This document shows positions 11,506-22,934 of a stretch of 64,000 nt of DNA, in pieces. Below the pieces are notes generated by a model that had not been told where the DNA came from, ran no database searches, and was given only the letters and a program-made list of their open reading frames with translations. A program made the position numbers and the translations under genes. The stretch is from Sophora flavescens (lineage: Eukaryota; Streptophyta; Magnoliopsida; Fabales; Fabaceae). The DNA lies in contig CM061063.1 in the NCBI GenBank assembly GCA_030762895.1, positions 58,979,196 through 59,043,195 on the forward strand, written 5' to 3'. The first letter of the stretch is position 1; each line of letters begins with the position of its first letter.

Positions 11506-12182
11506 CATCTCTTGGATTTGGACTTTGATCTTGATCTGTTTGAATTCTTGAATTCCCTCTGATCAGTCCTCCCCCTCGCCATGAGTCCTTCACCACTACT
11601 ATCAGTCTTTCCCTCGATTTTCTTCTTCAATTCCTTTGACATTAGAGCAGATTGAACCTCTTCTAATGTTAAGGAATCTCTCCCGTAGACCATGGTGTCA
11701 TGAAGATTTTCATACTCATGTGGCAGTGATCGTAGCAGAAGCATTGCTCTGTCTTCGTCATCTATCTTGATATCTATATTTTCAAGATCAAGGATGATTT
11801 TGTTGAACTCATCCAGGTGATCCTCCGTATTGACTCCTCCTTGCATTTTGAAAGTGTAGAGCTTCTCCTTAAGGTGAAGTCGATTGGCCAGGGATTTTGT
11901 CATGTATAAGCTCTCTAGTTTCAACCAGATACATGCAGCTGCCTTCTCCTTCGACACTTCTCTCAGCACCTTATCCCCTAGACTCAAGATCAAGGCACTG
12001 TGAGCCTTATCTAGGAGATCTTTCCTTTCTTGTGCCGAAAGAGTGGTTGGCATGGCTTTTCCCCCAGTCAGCGCATCCTCCAAACCTTGATGTACCAAGA
12101 ATGCCCTCATCTTCAACCTCCAGAGCCCAAAATCATTCTTGCCTGTGAATTTGTCAATATCGTATTTCGCCACTATCTTCAA
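11500..12182 (-). pseudogene. Copia gag polyprotein
   Basis: ATG at 12182 opens MKIVAKYDIDKFTGKNDFGL, the usual start of Tnt1-type gag, through the capsid-like region (LKMRAFLVHQGLEDAL, LANRLHLKEKLYTFKM, LLLRSLPHEYENL) to a basic RSKSKSKR tail. The CCHC zinc knuckle is cut in its middle by one extra base in a T run (A run at 11503-11506 on plus), so gag ends prematurely and protease continues in another frame. Confidence 0.88.
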
Positions 12183-12185
12183 TCG

Positions 12186-12200
12186 TGGCTCTAGATACCA
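12186..12200 (-). promoter_or_regulatory. Copia primer-binding site
   Basis: TGGTATCTAGAGCCAC on the minus strand lies two bases inside the 5' LTR and matches the initiator-tRNA-Met primer site TGGTATCAGAGC with one inserted base. Confidence 0.75.
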
Positions 12201-12202
12201 CT

Positions 12203-12502
12203 TGTAAGCATACGATGCATAAAAGAATGATTTCTAGAATATGAAAACTGAGAAAAGAAGAAAGAATAATGCACTGAATATCCTCTTTGATTCCTTTGAT
12301 CTCAAGCAATTACACAGCTCAATCAATATACAAAGTATAATAGTGCAATCTACCCTAGCTCACTGTACCCAAAGCAATATATACACATTAGTCACCTAAC
12401 CAACTTGGGCTGTTCAACCAGCTGTTGCAACAGCCCTACAACTAACTGATTGAACTGCCTTAAAAGCCTAGAGTAACTAACTGATGTGCCATATGCTCAA
12501 CA
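12203..12502 (-). repeat. Copia 5' LTR
   Basis: 300 bp copy of 7970-8273, next to the primer-binding site, so it is the 5' LTR of a minus-strand element. Confidence 0.9.
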
Positions 12503-12507
12503 ATAAC

Positions 12508-13029
12508 CAATGTTTAAGGGCACCGATTAAGAAATCAGATATAGAAAGTTTGTCTCTACTCTCACCTGATCTTCATGTAATTTTTCCTTTTGGACTTTAG
12601 TCCCTCCAATTATCAAAAAAGAAAATTTCTTAACAATGACAATGTAAATAGGGATTAACTAGTAGTTGAAGCATAAATGAAAACTCATCATAAGAGTGTA
12701 ACTATTATAAGAATTTTTTGACTTTTTTTTTTTGAAGTTGAGATCTCATTACTAATGCAACGTATGATTAATTAACTGTATAGACATATAAATGAGAACT
12801 AAACACTTTTTTTTTCCCAATCCTTTAGCTTTAGTCCCTACCCGACACAATTGGGACAATGCAATAGGATACAATAGGTTAGTGTTGAACTTACATTGCA
12901 TCATGTCCTGGCGCACAGGCAACGGACAAATGTTAAATGCTGAAACACGTACTCGGCATTTACGAGATAAATGCAGGTGAATAGTAATGCTAGCATCATA
13001 AAATTAGTACATGTTAAAACCAACATGTT
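12508..13029. other. Spacer between copia and tRNA-like gene
   Basis: No feature supported; AT-rich with short homopolymers. Confidence 0.5.
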
Positions 13030-13103
13030 GATTTCATAGCTTAGTTGGTTAGAGCACCTGTTTAGTTAGCAGGAGGTTTTGAGTTCAACTTTCAATGAAA
13101 ACA
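13030..13103 (+). tRNA. tRNA-Thr (AGT), probably a decaying copy
   Basis: 74 bases fold as a cloverleaf: D arm GCTT/GAGC with TTGG loop, anticodon stem CCTGT/GCAGG around loop TTAGTTA (anticodon AGT, Thr), 5-base variable region, T arm with TTCAACT loop. The internal A-box (TAGCTTAGTTGG) and B-box (GAGTTCAACTT) resemble the plant tRNA-Thr(AGT) gene, and TTTT follows near 13129. Faults: an A-A mismatch in the acceptor stem, several G-U pairs, and T at position 37 where a purine is nearly universal. It may be a pseudogene. Confidence 0.6.
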
Positions 13104-13450
13104 TTTGTTGTTATGATAAAAAATAGTTTTCTTTGCATACTCCTTCAACTTTGGAGTTTGGGCAATATATTAGAGAATAAATGAGAATTTTTTTTATTCT
13201 TTGACAGCATTAAATGAGATTGTTGAAGTAACAATACAGGAAGGTACATAATTTTTCAACCATTATCAATTTATCACTGACCGACTATAACTTAATATTC
13301 TTCATTATAAGATTAGTATTCTAAAAAAAACATAGAAAATGATTGTTGAAGTATATAAACTCGTATATATGTTACCAACTTCACATTCTGACAATTTTTT
13401 ATAACCATTTCCTTTTATCTGTTTAAAACTGTCATATATTTGCATGCAAT
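13104..13450. other. Spacer left of the hAT element
   Basis: No gene supported. Its last eight bases (13443-13450, CATGCAAT) are the left target-site duplication of the hAT element. Confidence 0.5.
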
Positions 13451-13612
13451 TAGGGATGGCAATCCGGATCCGACCCATCGGGTACCCGCAAAAAATACCC
13501 GCCATGGGTAGGGTAAAAACCCGTTTTATGGGTACGGGCACGGGTAATTACCCGCAAATCTGAGACGGTATGGGGGCGGGTACGGGGACCTTGGTACCCG
13601 CCCCGCCCCAAA

Positions 13613-13617
<5 letters not shown>

Positions 13618-13662
<45 letters not shown>
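13618..13662. repeat. (TA)n microsatellite inside the hAT element
   Basis: About 22 TA units adjoining the left subterminal GGGTA/TACCC array. Confidence 0.9.
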
Positions 13663-13666
<4 letters not shown>

Positions 13667-14463
13667 TGATCTGAAATGTGAAACCCTACTTCACCCTACT
13701 TCCATTCTTCTCAACTTCTCATCTCACTCTCAGCAGTCAGCACTGTCCCTTCCTTCATCTTCCGGTTCTGGATCTTTTTGTTCATCTCCTCCATCTCCAA
13801 CCACCGTCCCTTCCTTCATCTCCAACCACCGTCCCTTCCTCGGTTCCTCCCGCCGTCATCTTCCTCTGTTTGGCCCCTTCCTCCTTCATTACGCCTCCAA
13901 AACCCTAAATCCTATTTTCCCACCTCTCTGAAATCAGGCCACCCTCCTCGTCACGACGTTCAAGTCCCGTTTTCGCGCAACCCTACAAGACGCGGCCTGC
14001 AACTCGCACTCTCCAATCTGTTGGGTATTCCAACCAAGGGATTCTGCCTACTGCATATCATTGCAAGGTTTCTGCAAATTGGTACACTATCCATCTTCTT
14101 TATCCTTTTTATCCTAATACTCTGAGCATTTTGATTGAGTTTCATACACCTTTCCATTGCAGTTGTTTTTTCTTTCTTCCTTTATTATCTCTGAGTTGGC
14201 ATGATTTACTCTGTTGATATGAACCAGTCTTTAAAATTATCATGATATTCGGCTGTGTTGTCCCAGGCTTTAAGCCTTTTTCGCTTTGTTTTGCTCTGTG
14301 TTCATATTGCTCTGTGTCCCAGGCATTAAGCAGAACCAGTCTTCCTCTGGCATATTGTTTTGCTCTGTGTTCATATTGTTTTGCTCTGTGTCACTTGCAT
14401 TTTTGTTTTGTTTATCTTTTTCGTTATATGAGTTTTAATTGGTTCCGCTTGCCTTTTTATTAG

Positions 14464-16596
14464 ATGGAAAATGCAGTTGGATTGATTCAATCAAGGGAAT
14501 CGAGAGTAGCTCATCTCCGCACCACCTCGAGTGTTCCTAGTGGTAATGTGGGAAGTTCTGAAAAGACCAATCCCAAACTCCAACAGATCATATTCCTATT
14601 TTCATTAATGATACTAATGCTATTGAGTTGGTGATGATGGCAAAAAAGAAAGATATTTGTTGTTTGGAACCACTTCACGAAAAAAATAGTTAATGGTGAA
14701 GAAAAAGCTATATGCAATTATTGCAACAAGCATATGTGTGGTAGAAGATCTGATGGAACACATCATTTGTATAAACATTATGAGACTTGTAAAAGAAGGC
14801 CATATAGGGATATAAGACAATCGATCTTGTTGAGAGAACAGAAGAAGGTAGATGGGTCATCTACTTATTTGAGTAACTATTACTTTGATCTAGAGAAATC
14901 AAGAAGAGACCTTGCTTGTATGATAATAGTTCACGAGTATCCACTTTCAATGGTGGACCATCTGGGATTCAGAGCATATTCTGAAGGTCTTCAACCTTTG
15001 TTCAAGGTTCCTAGTCGAAACACAATAAAAAATGATATTATCAAAATCTATGAAAATGAAAAGGTGAAGACTATGGGACTCTTGGACAAGATCGGGAGTA
15101 AGATTGCTCTAACAACAGACATGTGGACAGCTAGTAACCAAAAGAAAGGGTATATGGCCATTACATCTCACTACATTAATGATGATTGGGATATGCAAAG
15201 TCGTATATTAAGGTATGATATTTGTTAACTTTATCATATACATATAGTACTTTGCATTGTATTAATATGTAATAAATTATTTTGAATACTAGGTTTGTGT
15301 ATGTAGAGTGTCCACATACAGCTGAAGCTCTTTCAAAGGTGTTGGTCGAATGCATGATGGATTGGAATATTGATAGAAAGTTGTCAACCATCACTTTGGA
15401 TAACTGTAGCACAAATGACTCTCTTGTTGGTATGTTGTTAAACGAACTTGATTGTTCTACTCTTATGCTTGATGGCCAATTATTTCACATGAGATGTTGT
15501 GCACATATTCTGAATTTAATTGCTCAAGATGGGTTGAGTGTCCTTGGAGATGGCATAGAGAAGGTTAGGAATAGTGTTGCCTTTTGGACAGCCACACCTA
15601 AGAGAGAACAAAGTTTTAGGGAAGCGGTAGCGTCAAATGAAAGTTTCAATCACAAAGAAACTCATTCTTGATTGCAAAACTAGATGGAATTCTACTTACC
15701 AAATGCTTGTTGTTGCATTGTCTTATAAAGATGTTTTTACTAGTGCGAAATCAAGAGAGCATTTGTATACATGTTTGCCTACAGCAAGTGAGTGGGAAAT
15801 TGCAAAAGAAATTTGTTGTAGGTTGGAAGTCTTTAATCGTGTAACTGAGATGTTTTCAGGTACACAATATCCCACAACAAACATATTCTTCCCTTTGGTT
15901 TGTGAAATAAAGCTCTCTTTGAAGCAATGGGAGACTTGCTCAATTGAGGCTATTAGAAATATGGCTTCAAAAATGAATGCCAAGTTTGAGAAATATTGGT
16001 TTGTTATTCATGGAATTATGGGAATTGCCATTGTTTTGGATCCAAGATATAAATTGAAGTTGTTGGAGTTCTTCTTTCCATTGCTTTATGGAAATGCATC
16101 TTCAATTGAAATTAACAAAATCAAGAAATTATGCTACTCGTTGTTTGAAGATTATCAAGCTAAGCCTAATGGGATGGTTGAAAGTTCAACTGAAAAGTTA
16201 AATGACAAGGATTCAAATTTGGATAATCTTGCTTGTAACAATTTTCTTAGTGGTTATGACTCCTTTGTCAATGAAACCTTTGACATACAATCAAAGTCTG
16301 AGTTGGATCAATACTTGGAAGAGAAGGTATTGCCTAGGAGTGCTACATTTGATATACTTGGATGGTGGAAAACAAATGGGATCAATTTTCCAACATTGCA
16401 AAAGATTGCTAAGGATATTTTGGCCATCCTAATTTCTTCGGTTGCTTCTGAATCTGCTTTTAGCACAGGAGGTAGATTGTTGACTCCTCATTGTTCTAGG
16501 CTTCATGAGAATACTTTGGAGGCGCTTATGTGTGCACAAAGCTGGATAAAGCATGACAAGGAAGGTAATAAATTTTGCATTAATATATTTGTTTAA
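14464..16596 (+). pseudogene. hAT transposase (BED finger, RNase H-like core, hAT dimerisation domain)
   Basis: Possible ATG at 14464. A BED zinc finger lies at about 14664-14790 (VWNHFTKK, CNYCNKH, HHLYKH), then a core with LTTDMWTASNQKKGYM, an intron at about 15213-15291 (GT...AG), the LSTITLDNCSTND and HMRCCAHILNLI blocks, LDCKTRWNSTY, LDPRYKL, and the C-terminal dimerisation region (LPRSATFDILGWW, ASESAFSTGGRLL). hAT transposases cut and paste elements with 8-bp duplications. The frame breaks between the N-terminal leader and the BED finger, and again near 15640, where the core continues one base out of register. It is a pseudogene unless these are sequencing errors. Confidence 0.88.
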
Positions 16597-17225
16597 TGAA
16601 ATTCGTGTTTAGTCTAACCATTAATTTTGTTTTTTGTTCTAGTTTCTATTGTTATAATTGGTCCAAAGCAATATTTACACATGAAAGACAAATGTTTGCA
16701 GTCTTTTTAAGACTCTGATTCAGAAGATGAGGTAAGATAATCTAACAATTTGTTAGTAATTATCGCTTTACAAGTTTATAATGTATAACTATAACTAATA
16801 ACTAATATAATGTATGTTTTTTATTTAACAGGTTTTGGAGAACATCGGCAACATCGGCTCAGGAATTACAACTTGATAAATTTATTGTTTTGGAGGCTTG
16901 TTGTTATTTACTTGTTTTGGATATTTTACATCTTTTTATTTGGTATAATACGTTAGTTTGTAATGTTTGATGAATACATTCGAAACATTGTTGGATGGTT
17001 TTTAAATTAAGTTATGATCATTTTGTTATTTTTTTTTTTGTTAAAGTGCAGGTAATGGGTGCGGGTGTGGGTATTTAGGTACCCAGAGGGTACGGGTAAG
17101 GGTACTGAGGTTGCTACCCATGAGGGTACGGGTCCGGGTATGAGTAATTTTTTTAAACGCGGGTATGGGGACGGGTACTGTAGTACCCTACCCAAATCCT
17201 ACCCATTGCCATCCCTACATGCAAT

Positions 17226-17917
17226 GGAACAACACATTTTTTATGAGATAATTTATAATGGATTTGACTGTAATGCATTTTTAACCTAATTTTCTTTTAC
17301 ATTATCAATTAAGGAAAATGTTTTTTCAAATGAGTTTGTTTTTAAAACGAGTAGTTTCTTAAGGGTGAATTTTTTTTATATTAAAGAATGGTGAATTTAT
17401 TCTTACTTATTTTAGAGACATATTTATTTTGGAAGAATTTTATTGCTATTGTAGGGCACTTTAATATTTTCCAAATTAAACTCAGCGACTTTCATTTAAA
17501 ACTTTCTACTAATCTGCTTGTGGAGCTCTTGCCTTTAGAATTGCTTTAATTTTCATAGTGAGCATGCACCTTGCAAGGCAGAAAGTGAGAAATGAAATAT
17601 CCACACCAATTCTGATTGTCTCCTATGGTGCACAAGTAATGCTATTGAGAGCTCAAACTCTCCACTTGGTTAAAAGCCAATAAACAACAAACTGATGCAG
17701 AGCTCGAGATTAAATTAGTTCTAAATTTAAAATTTCTTAAATTATAATTCCTCAAACAACTTCAACCATAAACTGCCGCAAACAAGGAACAAACAGGAAA
17801 CATATGAATGATAGTATAATAATAGTACTAAATGCAATTCTTATGTTATATATATATGAAATAGATTTTTTCTGTGCATATACTTCTGAAAGTGACCATA
17901 AAAAAAATATAGGATGT
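17226..17917. other. Spacer between hAT and IST1-like C-terminal exon
   Basis: No gene supported. Confidence 0.5.
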
Positions 17918-18311
17918 TTAGCAGCTACGTCTTCTTTGTCTGCCATCAACATTTCTACTCACAGGGTTCAGGTTTTTAGTCCCAAGACTCCAACCAGTGA
18001 TTCGTTCTTGGTTCACAGACTTTTCATTTTCATCTATGTCATCAAGATATGCAATGCTCATTCTAGGTGTCTGAGGATGGTGTCCTAGTAGATGATGATT
18101 CTTGGTGATCAACTTTCATTGAATTTGTGTCCTCAGAAGAACTACTACTCCTTCTAGAGCCAACGTAATAACTCATTGGAGATGTTGACCAAACCTTCCT
18201 GTGGGTCACAGGCCATGGAGGCTGCTTCCATGCTTCATCATTGTCACTGCATGTCTCGAACATTTCAACATCCATAACTTCAGGTTTCTGATCTGATGCA
18301 TGATGATGACT
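17918..18311 (-). pseudogene. IST1-like protein, C-terminal exon, frameshifted
   Basis: After an AG acceptor (18312-18313 or 18310-18311) the exon reads SHHHASDQKPEVMDVEMFE, then KQPPWPVTHRKVWS, then a serine-rich stretch. The frame hits TAG at about 18063, but the next frame continues with PRMSIAYLDDIDENEKS to a TAA at 17918, a typical continuation of plant IST1-like tails. This implies a one-base indel near 18070-18080. Context: the upstream exons are at 26258-27078, separated by the CACTA-1 insertion. Confidence 0.65.
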
Positions 18312-18564
18312 CTGTCCAAAAGAGTTTGTCAATAAGTTCAAAATACACACCACTTTTAAACTGTTAAATAAGTGCTAACATGAACCTATATCCTAAATCC
18401 TAAATCCTAAACCCTAAACTTCACCAAGAAATCATTAGCACTTGGCACGTTTCAAATCAATGCTTATGTATATTTTAGAAAATTAAGATAGTTTATCATT
18501 TTAATCTCTAGTCAAAACACTAAACAGCTTAAAAGGATCCAATTAAAGAGCACTAGTGCAATAA

Positions 18565-18962
18565 GTGCTTTTTACGTCAGTTAAAATTGATTTTTTACGT
18601 CGTGAATCTCGGTAGCGTAAATACGGTGGCGTTAATAGTTAATATTTTAACGTCAGTTGAGAACTGACGTTAAATATAACACTATTAACGTTAGTTCCTT
18701 AACAAAACCGACGTTAATTTTGTAAAAATTAACGTCGATTTTTTAAACAACTGACGTTAAACTAAAACTATTAACGTCGGTTCTTTAATACAACGGACGT
18801 TGATTTTGTTAAAACTAACGTCAGTTGTTATAAAGAACTGACGTTAAAGGTTTAATTTTAACGTCAGTTGTAATAAACAACTGACGTTAATAGTATACTG
18901 TATATTTTATAAAATACTATTAACGTCAGTTGTTTGATACAACTGACGTTAATAGGTTTTTT
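18565..18962. repeat. CACTA-1 left subterminal palindromic repeats
   Basis: Repeated ACGTCAGTT / AACTGACGT words in inverted pairs, giving many short hairpins. In En/Spm such arrays bind the TNPA-type protein; that role here is inference. Confidence 0.85.
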
Positions 18963-19204
18963 TTTTTTTAAATTCAGTTTTAAAATATCACTCCCCCTCG
19001 CCTATCCCCGCATTCAGTCCCAAGAATACAGAATATCACACACATTACAGAATTGCAAAGGAAAATTGAACAATGGGGGGACTTAAAACCAAAACCCATG
19101 TATATATATAAATAAATTTTAGTTCCAATGTCTAAAAAACAAAACTATCTAAGGATATATATATATATATGTTATTAATTAGTTTCTAAAGTCTAACAAA
19201 AAAA

Positions 19205-20060
19205 CTATTTATCTAAGTAGTGCGGAGGTATGTTGTCAATTCCTTTTTCAGCCGCATACTTGAAGAAGAATTCAGCGAAGCGCATTCTCAAGTCTCTTAA
19301 CTCATCTTCTTCAATAGGCGATTGGTCGATAAATGCCTAGACACGTTCAAATAATAACAATAACATCAATGCAAGTCATCTTCAAAACTATAATATATAA
19401 TTTAACAAGTTGTTTAAATATTACCTTCTTCCATCCATCCGTAATAGATGCGGAGACTATGTTCAGCATATGAAGCATCACATAATAGCCGCACGACCAA
19501 ACCGTCGGTTTGAAATCGAGACTACCAACAAAATTAATTTCAACGTCAGTTGAATATACACATAAATTAGTAATTATAATATTAATTATTTGATAAATAA
19601 ACTACCAAACCTTGAGGATGTTCCATACAGATTTGCTTTAGCCTTAGAAGTCCTACTTCTCCAGTTGGCGCAACTTATGCTACTCGCCTTGTAGCGCTAT
19701 CATAAACAAATAATCATGTCGATCAATTAACAAACTCATATATCATGTGTGTAATAAACTAAAAACAACTGATATTAAAACTTAAATTAAATTTAAGATT
19801 AGTTACTTACATATTTCTGACTTCCACCACCTTCGGTGGCGGATCATGGTGGAGAGAGCGGGAAGAATATGACAAGTATGCCTAGACGGGTGAAGTACGA
19901 ACAAGCGCCAATGGCGATCCATACAGTAGGGGAGCCGGATATAATTCTTTCAGATTGTCTCCCAACAAGTTCCCGAGTATTTACTCAATGCATCGCCAGA
20001 CAAAGAACTCGGGGCGGAAGGATTGACGGATCTAAGAAACCGTAAAGCGATGTAACGCCC
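19205..20060 (-). pseudogene. ULP1-like (C48) cysteine protease domain carried by CACTA-1
   Basis: Read on minus: SLYGFLDPSILPP near 20020, DRHWRLFVLHPSRH near 19880 with the candidate catalytic His, then an exon at 19424-19520 with VWSCGYYVMLHMLN holding the candidate catalytic Cys, spliced in frame to 19205-19336 (AFIDQSPIEEDELRDLRMRF...PHYLDK, stop at 19207-19205). ULP1/SENP proteases remove SUMO; copies captured in plant transposons are well known. Frames between the blocks are interrupted (a TGA before the His block, poor sequence at 19640-19700), so an intact protease is unlikely, though the last two exons join cleanly. Confidence 0.65.
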
Positions 20061-20179
20061 TTATCAAGCTGAAGACGATGGAGATACCTAAGATATGAAA
20101 AGGTGTGGATGTTAATTATATAATATATATATTGAAATTAAAATAAATTATTAAATGGAAAAATACCAAAAATAAATAA

Positions 20180-22650
20180 GTTATAAAATTAAAATTAACT
20201 TACGTGCACGGAGAGACCGATGACATTCTTTGTTCATCCAGACGTTATTTCTGCAGGCGTTCCCGAGATCGTCACCAACGAAGGAAAATATCCTCTGTTG
20301 ATCTGGGCATGCCACCCATCCATCGTGATCCAATGGACGTTCAAAAATCTCAAACGCATAATCCTCACCAAGTGAGAACAAACGAGTGATAGGTGACAGC
20401 GACACCAACGTCGACTTGGCCTTCAGTTTAGGAAAAATAAAATATATAAGTTTTTGATAATTAAAAAAAAACACAAGTAATTATTTGACTAATTTGGACA
20501 TTAATAATGAATAAATACCTTTGCTAACATTTTGAGCTCACGTCGTTTGGAGTCCAACTCAAGCTCACGCCTTTTCATTTCCAACTCATGCTCATGGCGT
20601 TGGACTTCCAACTCCCGCTCCCTAGCTGCCAACTCATCGTCCTCCACATGTGCCATACTAAAACTCTCTTTTGTGCTCACATGTGAAGCGTTGGCAAGCC
20701 TTGCGGTGTCCTGGGATGTACCGACGGAGGAAAGCTCTCAGCAAGCTCTGCTTGAATTCGGGTTGGTTATTAAGCCTTGCATCAGATGTGTTGTAATATC
20801 CGGGTTGGACATGAGGTCTTTGAGTAATGTCAGCCAAAATTGATGCTTCATTGACCACCCGCTTTCGTGAAGCAGACTTGCCATAATATTGTTTGATGGT
20901 CACGTTCCCGGGAACACCGAGAACCCGACCAGGATGGTCTTTCTTGCCTAGAGCGATCATCAAGACGCCCTGCCGCCCGAAGGGGACGAATGCGCCCTGG
21001 GAGGATTTTGCTTTAAGATCCATCTACAATGAAAAAAAAATGAAAAAACGTGCAAGTGAAAAGTGTTGCAAATATCTATACAAATATCAATTGAAATCAA
21101 GTTAATTATTTACTTACAATCTTATCTGCCACTTCGCGAGTGGCATCAACTTTAAAAGATCCCGCCTTTGTCATGCGGTCGGCTAACCAGACATCCTCGC
21201 GGTCGATGTCCGACGGAAGACTTGATGGTGTGCCCTCAGGCACCTCTCCTCTTTCAATCCTAGCAGAGTGTTCTTCCTGCTTCGTCCTCAGCCAAAATTG
21301 ATGCTTCATTGACCACCCGCTTTCGTGAAGCAGACTTGCCATAATATTGTTTGATGGTCACGTTCCCAGGAACACCGAGAACCCGACCAGGATGGTCTTT
21401 CTTTCCTAGAGCAGTCATCAAGACGTCCTGCCGTCCAGAAGGGACGAATGCGCCCTGGGAGGATTTTTGCTTTAAGATCCATCTACAATGAAAAAAATGA
21501 AAAAACGTGCAAGTGAAAAGTGTTGCAAATATCTATACACATATCAATTGAAATCAAGTGAATACTTTACTTACAATCTTATAGGTCAATTCGCGAGTGG
21601 CATCATCTTTAAAAGATCCCGGCTTTGTCATGCGGTAGGCTAACTGAGACATCCTCGCGGTCGATGTCCGACGGAGGACTTGATGGTGTGCCCTCAGGCA
21701 CCTCTCCTCTTTCAATCCTAGCAGAGTGTTCTTCCTGCTTCGCCCTCAGCCTATCCGCCATCATCTGCTCGATCCGAGTCTGGTACCCACCCTGAGACAT
21801 GGTGTGGCGGTGGACGTTCTTCGCCTGATTCTGCCGACCCTTATTTGCCTTAGCCTATTCAAACAAAAACACACAATTAAATACAGTTAAATGATCTATA
21901 ATAAGCATACAAAATTAACTTAATCAACCAACCTGAAATTCTCCATCCTGTCGACTCCTGACAAACATATCCCAAGTATCCTGATCAATCCAGGGATAAT
22001 CCGAGAACATTTTATCAAGCCGCTTCTTCCCAGATACATAGTACCTGGTAAGATCATGCTTGAACCCATTCCAACGCTTTGATGCCATTTTCATACATTT
22101 ATGACGATGATCCTCGTCATTTGGCACAGTCCAAGCTATCTACACATTAGATACATATATAACAACTGGATGGATTATAACTCGGATAATTATCTAATAA
22201 TGTAAATCAAACGAATGTAAAGGTAAAATACTGTGATAGCCTCCCAAATCTGATCCTTAACGTTCTGTGGAACGTCATTCCAGTGGTTGTAGTTGATGCT
22301 TACGTGCTGATTCGCTTGTAGAAAAACCCACTTATTAAATTCTTTAGCACGGGGTCCCTGGGCATTTAGATTAGCATCGAAGGACACCTCAAGCTTCTGT
22401 CCGCTCTTCCTGTCCTTCTCTAGTTTCTTCAACGAGGTGGCTCCTCTACCCCGTTTCCTATGAGCCTGTGATGTCTGTATGGACAAAAAAATTATAAAAT
22501 AGAGGGTTGTAACATTATAAACTTACATTAAAAAGAAGGACTAAAGATAGTATATAACATGTAAACTTACACTAGAATCAGGTGTAGGCGTGATCGGGTC
22601 CTGCGAAACCCCCACAGTGTCCTCCCGTGCATGTGGGCTATCCGACTGAT
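20180..22650 (-). pseudogene. Ptta/En-Spm-type plant transposase (Transposase_24-like) gene remnant
   Basis: Exon-like blocks on minus, in order: basic SQAHRKRGRGATSLKKLEKD followed by EVSFDANLNAQGPRAKEFNKW and NYNHWNDVPQNVKDQIWEAI (22250-22486), KRWNGFKHDLTRYYVSGKKR (21924-22127), MSQGGYQTRIEQMMADRLRA with EGTPSSPPSDIDRED (21609-21800), and KSSQGAFVPFGRQGVLM with RVLGVPGNVTIKQYYGKS (20820-21023), then a block at 20210-20420. The pattern (W..VP..VKD.IW, then a long acidic/basic linker and a G-rich VxGVG-like segment) is that of the Ptta/En/Spm family. A 458-bp tandem duplication (20831-21745) breaks the gene. Confidence 0.7.
20831..21746 (-). repeat. 458-bp tandem duplication inside the CACTA-1 gene
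   Basis: Copy 1 is 20831-21288 and copy 2 starts at 21289; both start CAGCCAAAATTGATGCTTC and end in GCTTCG(T/C)CCTCAGC. They cover two exons and the intron between, and differ by scattered substitutions and short indels. Confidence 0.9.
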
Positions 22651-22838
22651 CCATATGTATGCCTGTTCAGAAACAATATATATGTATTAACATAGGTTAT
22701 AACTCAAAATAAATACAGAAGTATAAATAAAAATAAATAGATATATAGGTCCTGTAGATATACAAAACATCTATATATCCAATATAAGGACAATACGGGA
22801 GATTGAAAACTATAGTTTTTGAAGATTGCCAAGCACTG

Positions 22839-22934
22839 GTCACGGCCGTAACGTGCCAACTGAACCAGACCCCCATAGGCAGAACTGATCACGGCCTAGC
22901 CGTGATGAGCATCACGGCCGTGACAGATCAACCA
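22839..22934 (-). repeat. Palindromic TCACGGCC...GGCCGTGA module (copy in CACTA-1)
   Basis: Contains TCACGGCCGTGA and ATCACGGC(C)TAGGCCGTGAT palindromes in a fixed order with GTTCTG and GGGGTCTGG between them. The same module, in the same internal order, occurs in CACTA-2 at 31836-32016 and 37461-37630. Confidence 0.85.

Larger units (their letters stand above)
7970..12502 (-). mobile_element. Ty1/copia LTR retrotransposon (Tnt1/Tork-like), defective
   Basis: LTRs at 7970-8273 (3' LTR) and 12203-12502 (5' LTR), beginning TGTAAGCATACGATGC and ending CA, are flanked by the 5-bp duplication ATAAC (7965-7969 and 12503-12507). Domain order on the minus strand is gag, protease, integrase, reverse transcriptase, RNase H, which is the copia order. 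The two LTRs differ at well over fifteen positions, so the insertion is not recent. The coding part carries several frameshifts and stops and lacks the polymerase active-site region, so the element cannot move by itself. Confidence 0.95.
13451..17217 (+). mobile_element. hAT (Ac-like) DNA transposon, 3.77 kb, intact ends
   Basis: Terminal inverted repeats TAGGGATGGCAAT...ATTGCCATCCCTA are flanked by the 8-bp duplication CATGCAAT (13443-13450 and 17218-17225), which is diagnostic of hAT. Both subterminal regions (13451-13612 and 17050-17217) are packed with GGGTA/TACCC words (GGGTACGGGTA type), the sort of short arrays that Ac-type transposases bind. A broken transposase gene lies between. The ends look competent, so it could be moved by a related source. 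Confidence 0.93.

Noticed and set aside
13678..14125. Ser/Pro-rich frames at the left of the hAT element
   Set aside because: CT-rich leader DNA gives low-complexity translations; no domain.
18391..18419. CCTAAATCCTAAACCCTAAA, telomere-like
   Set aside because: Too short and degenerate to claim an interstitial telomere.
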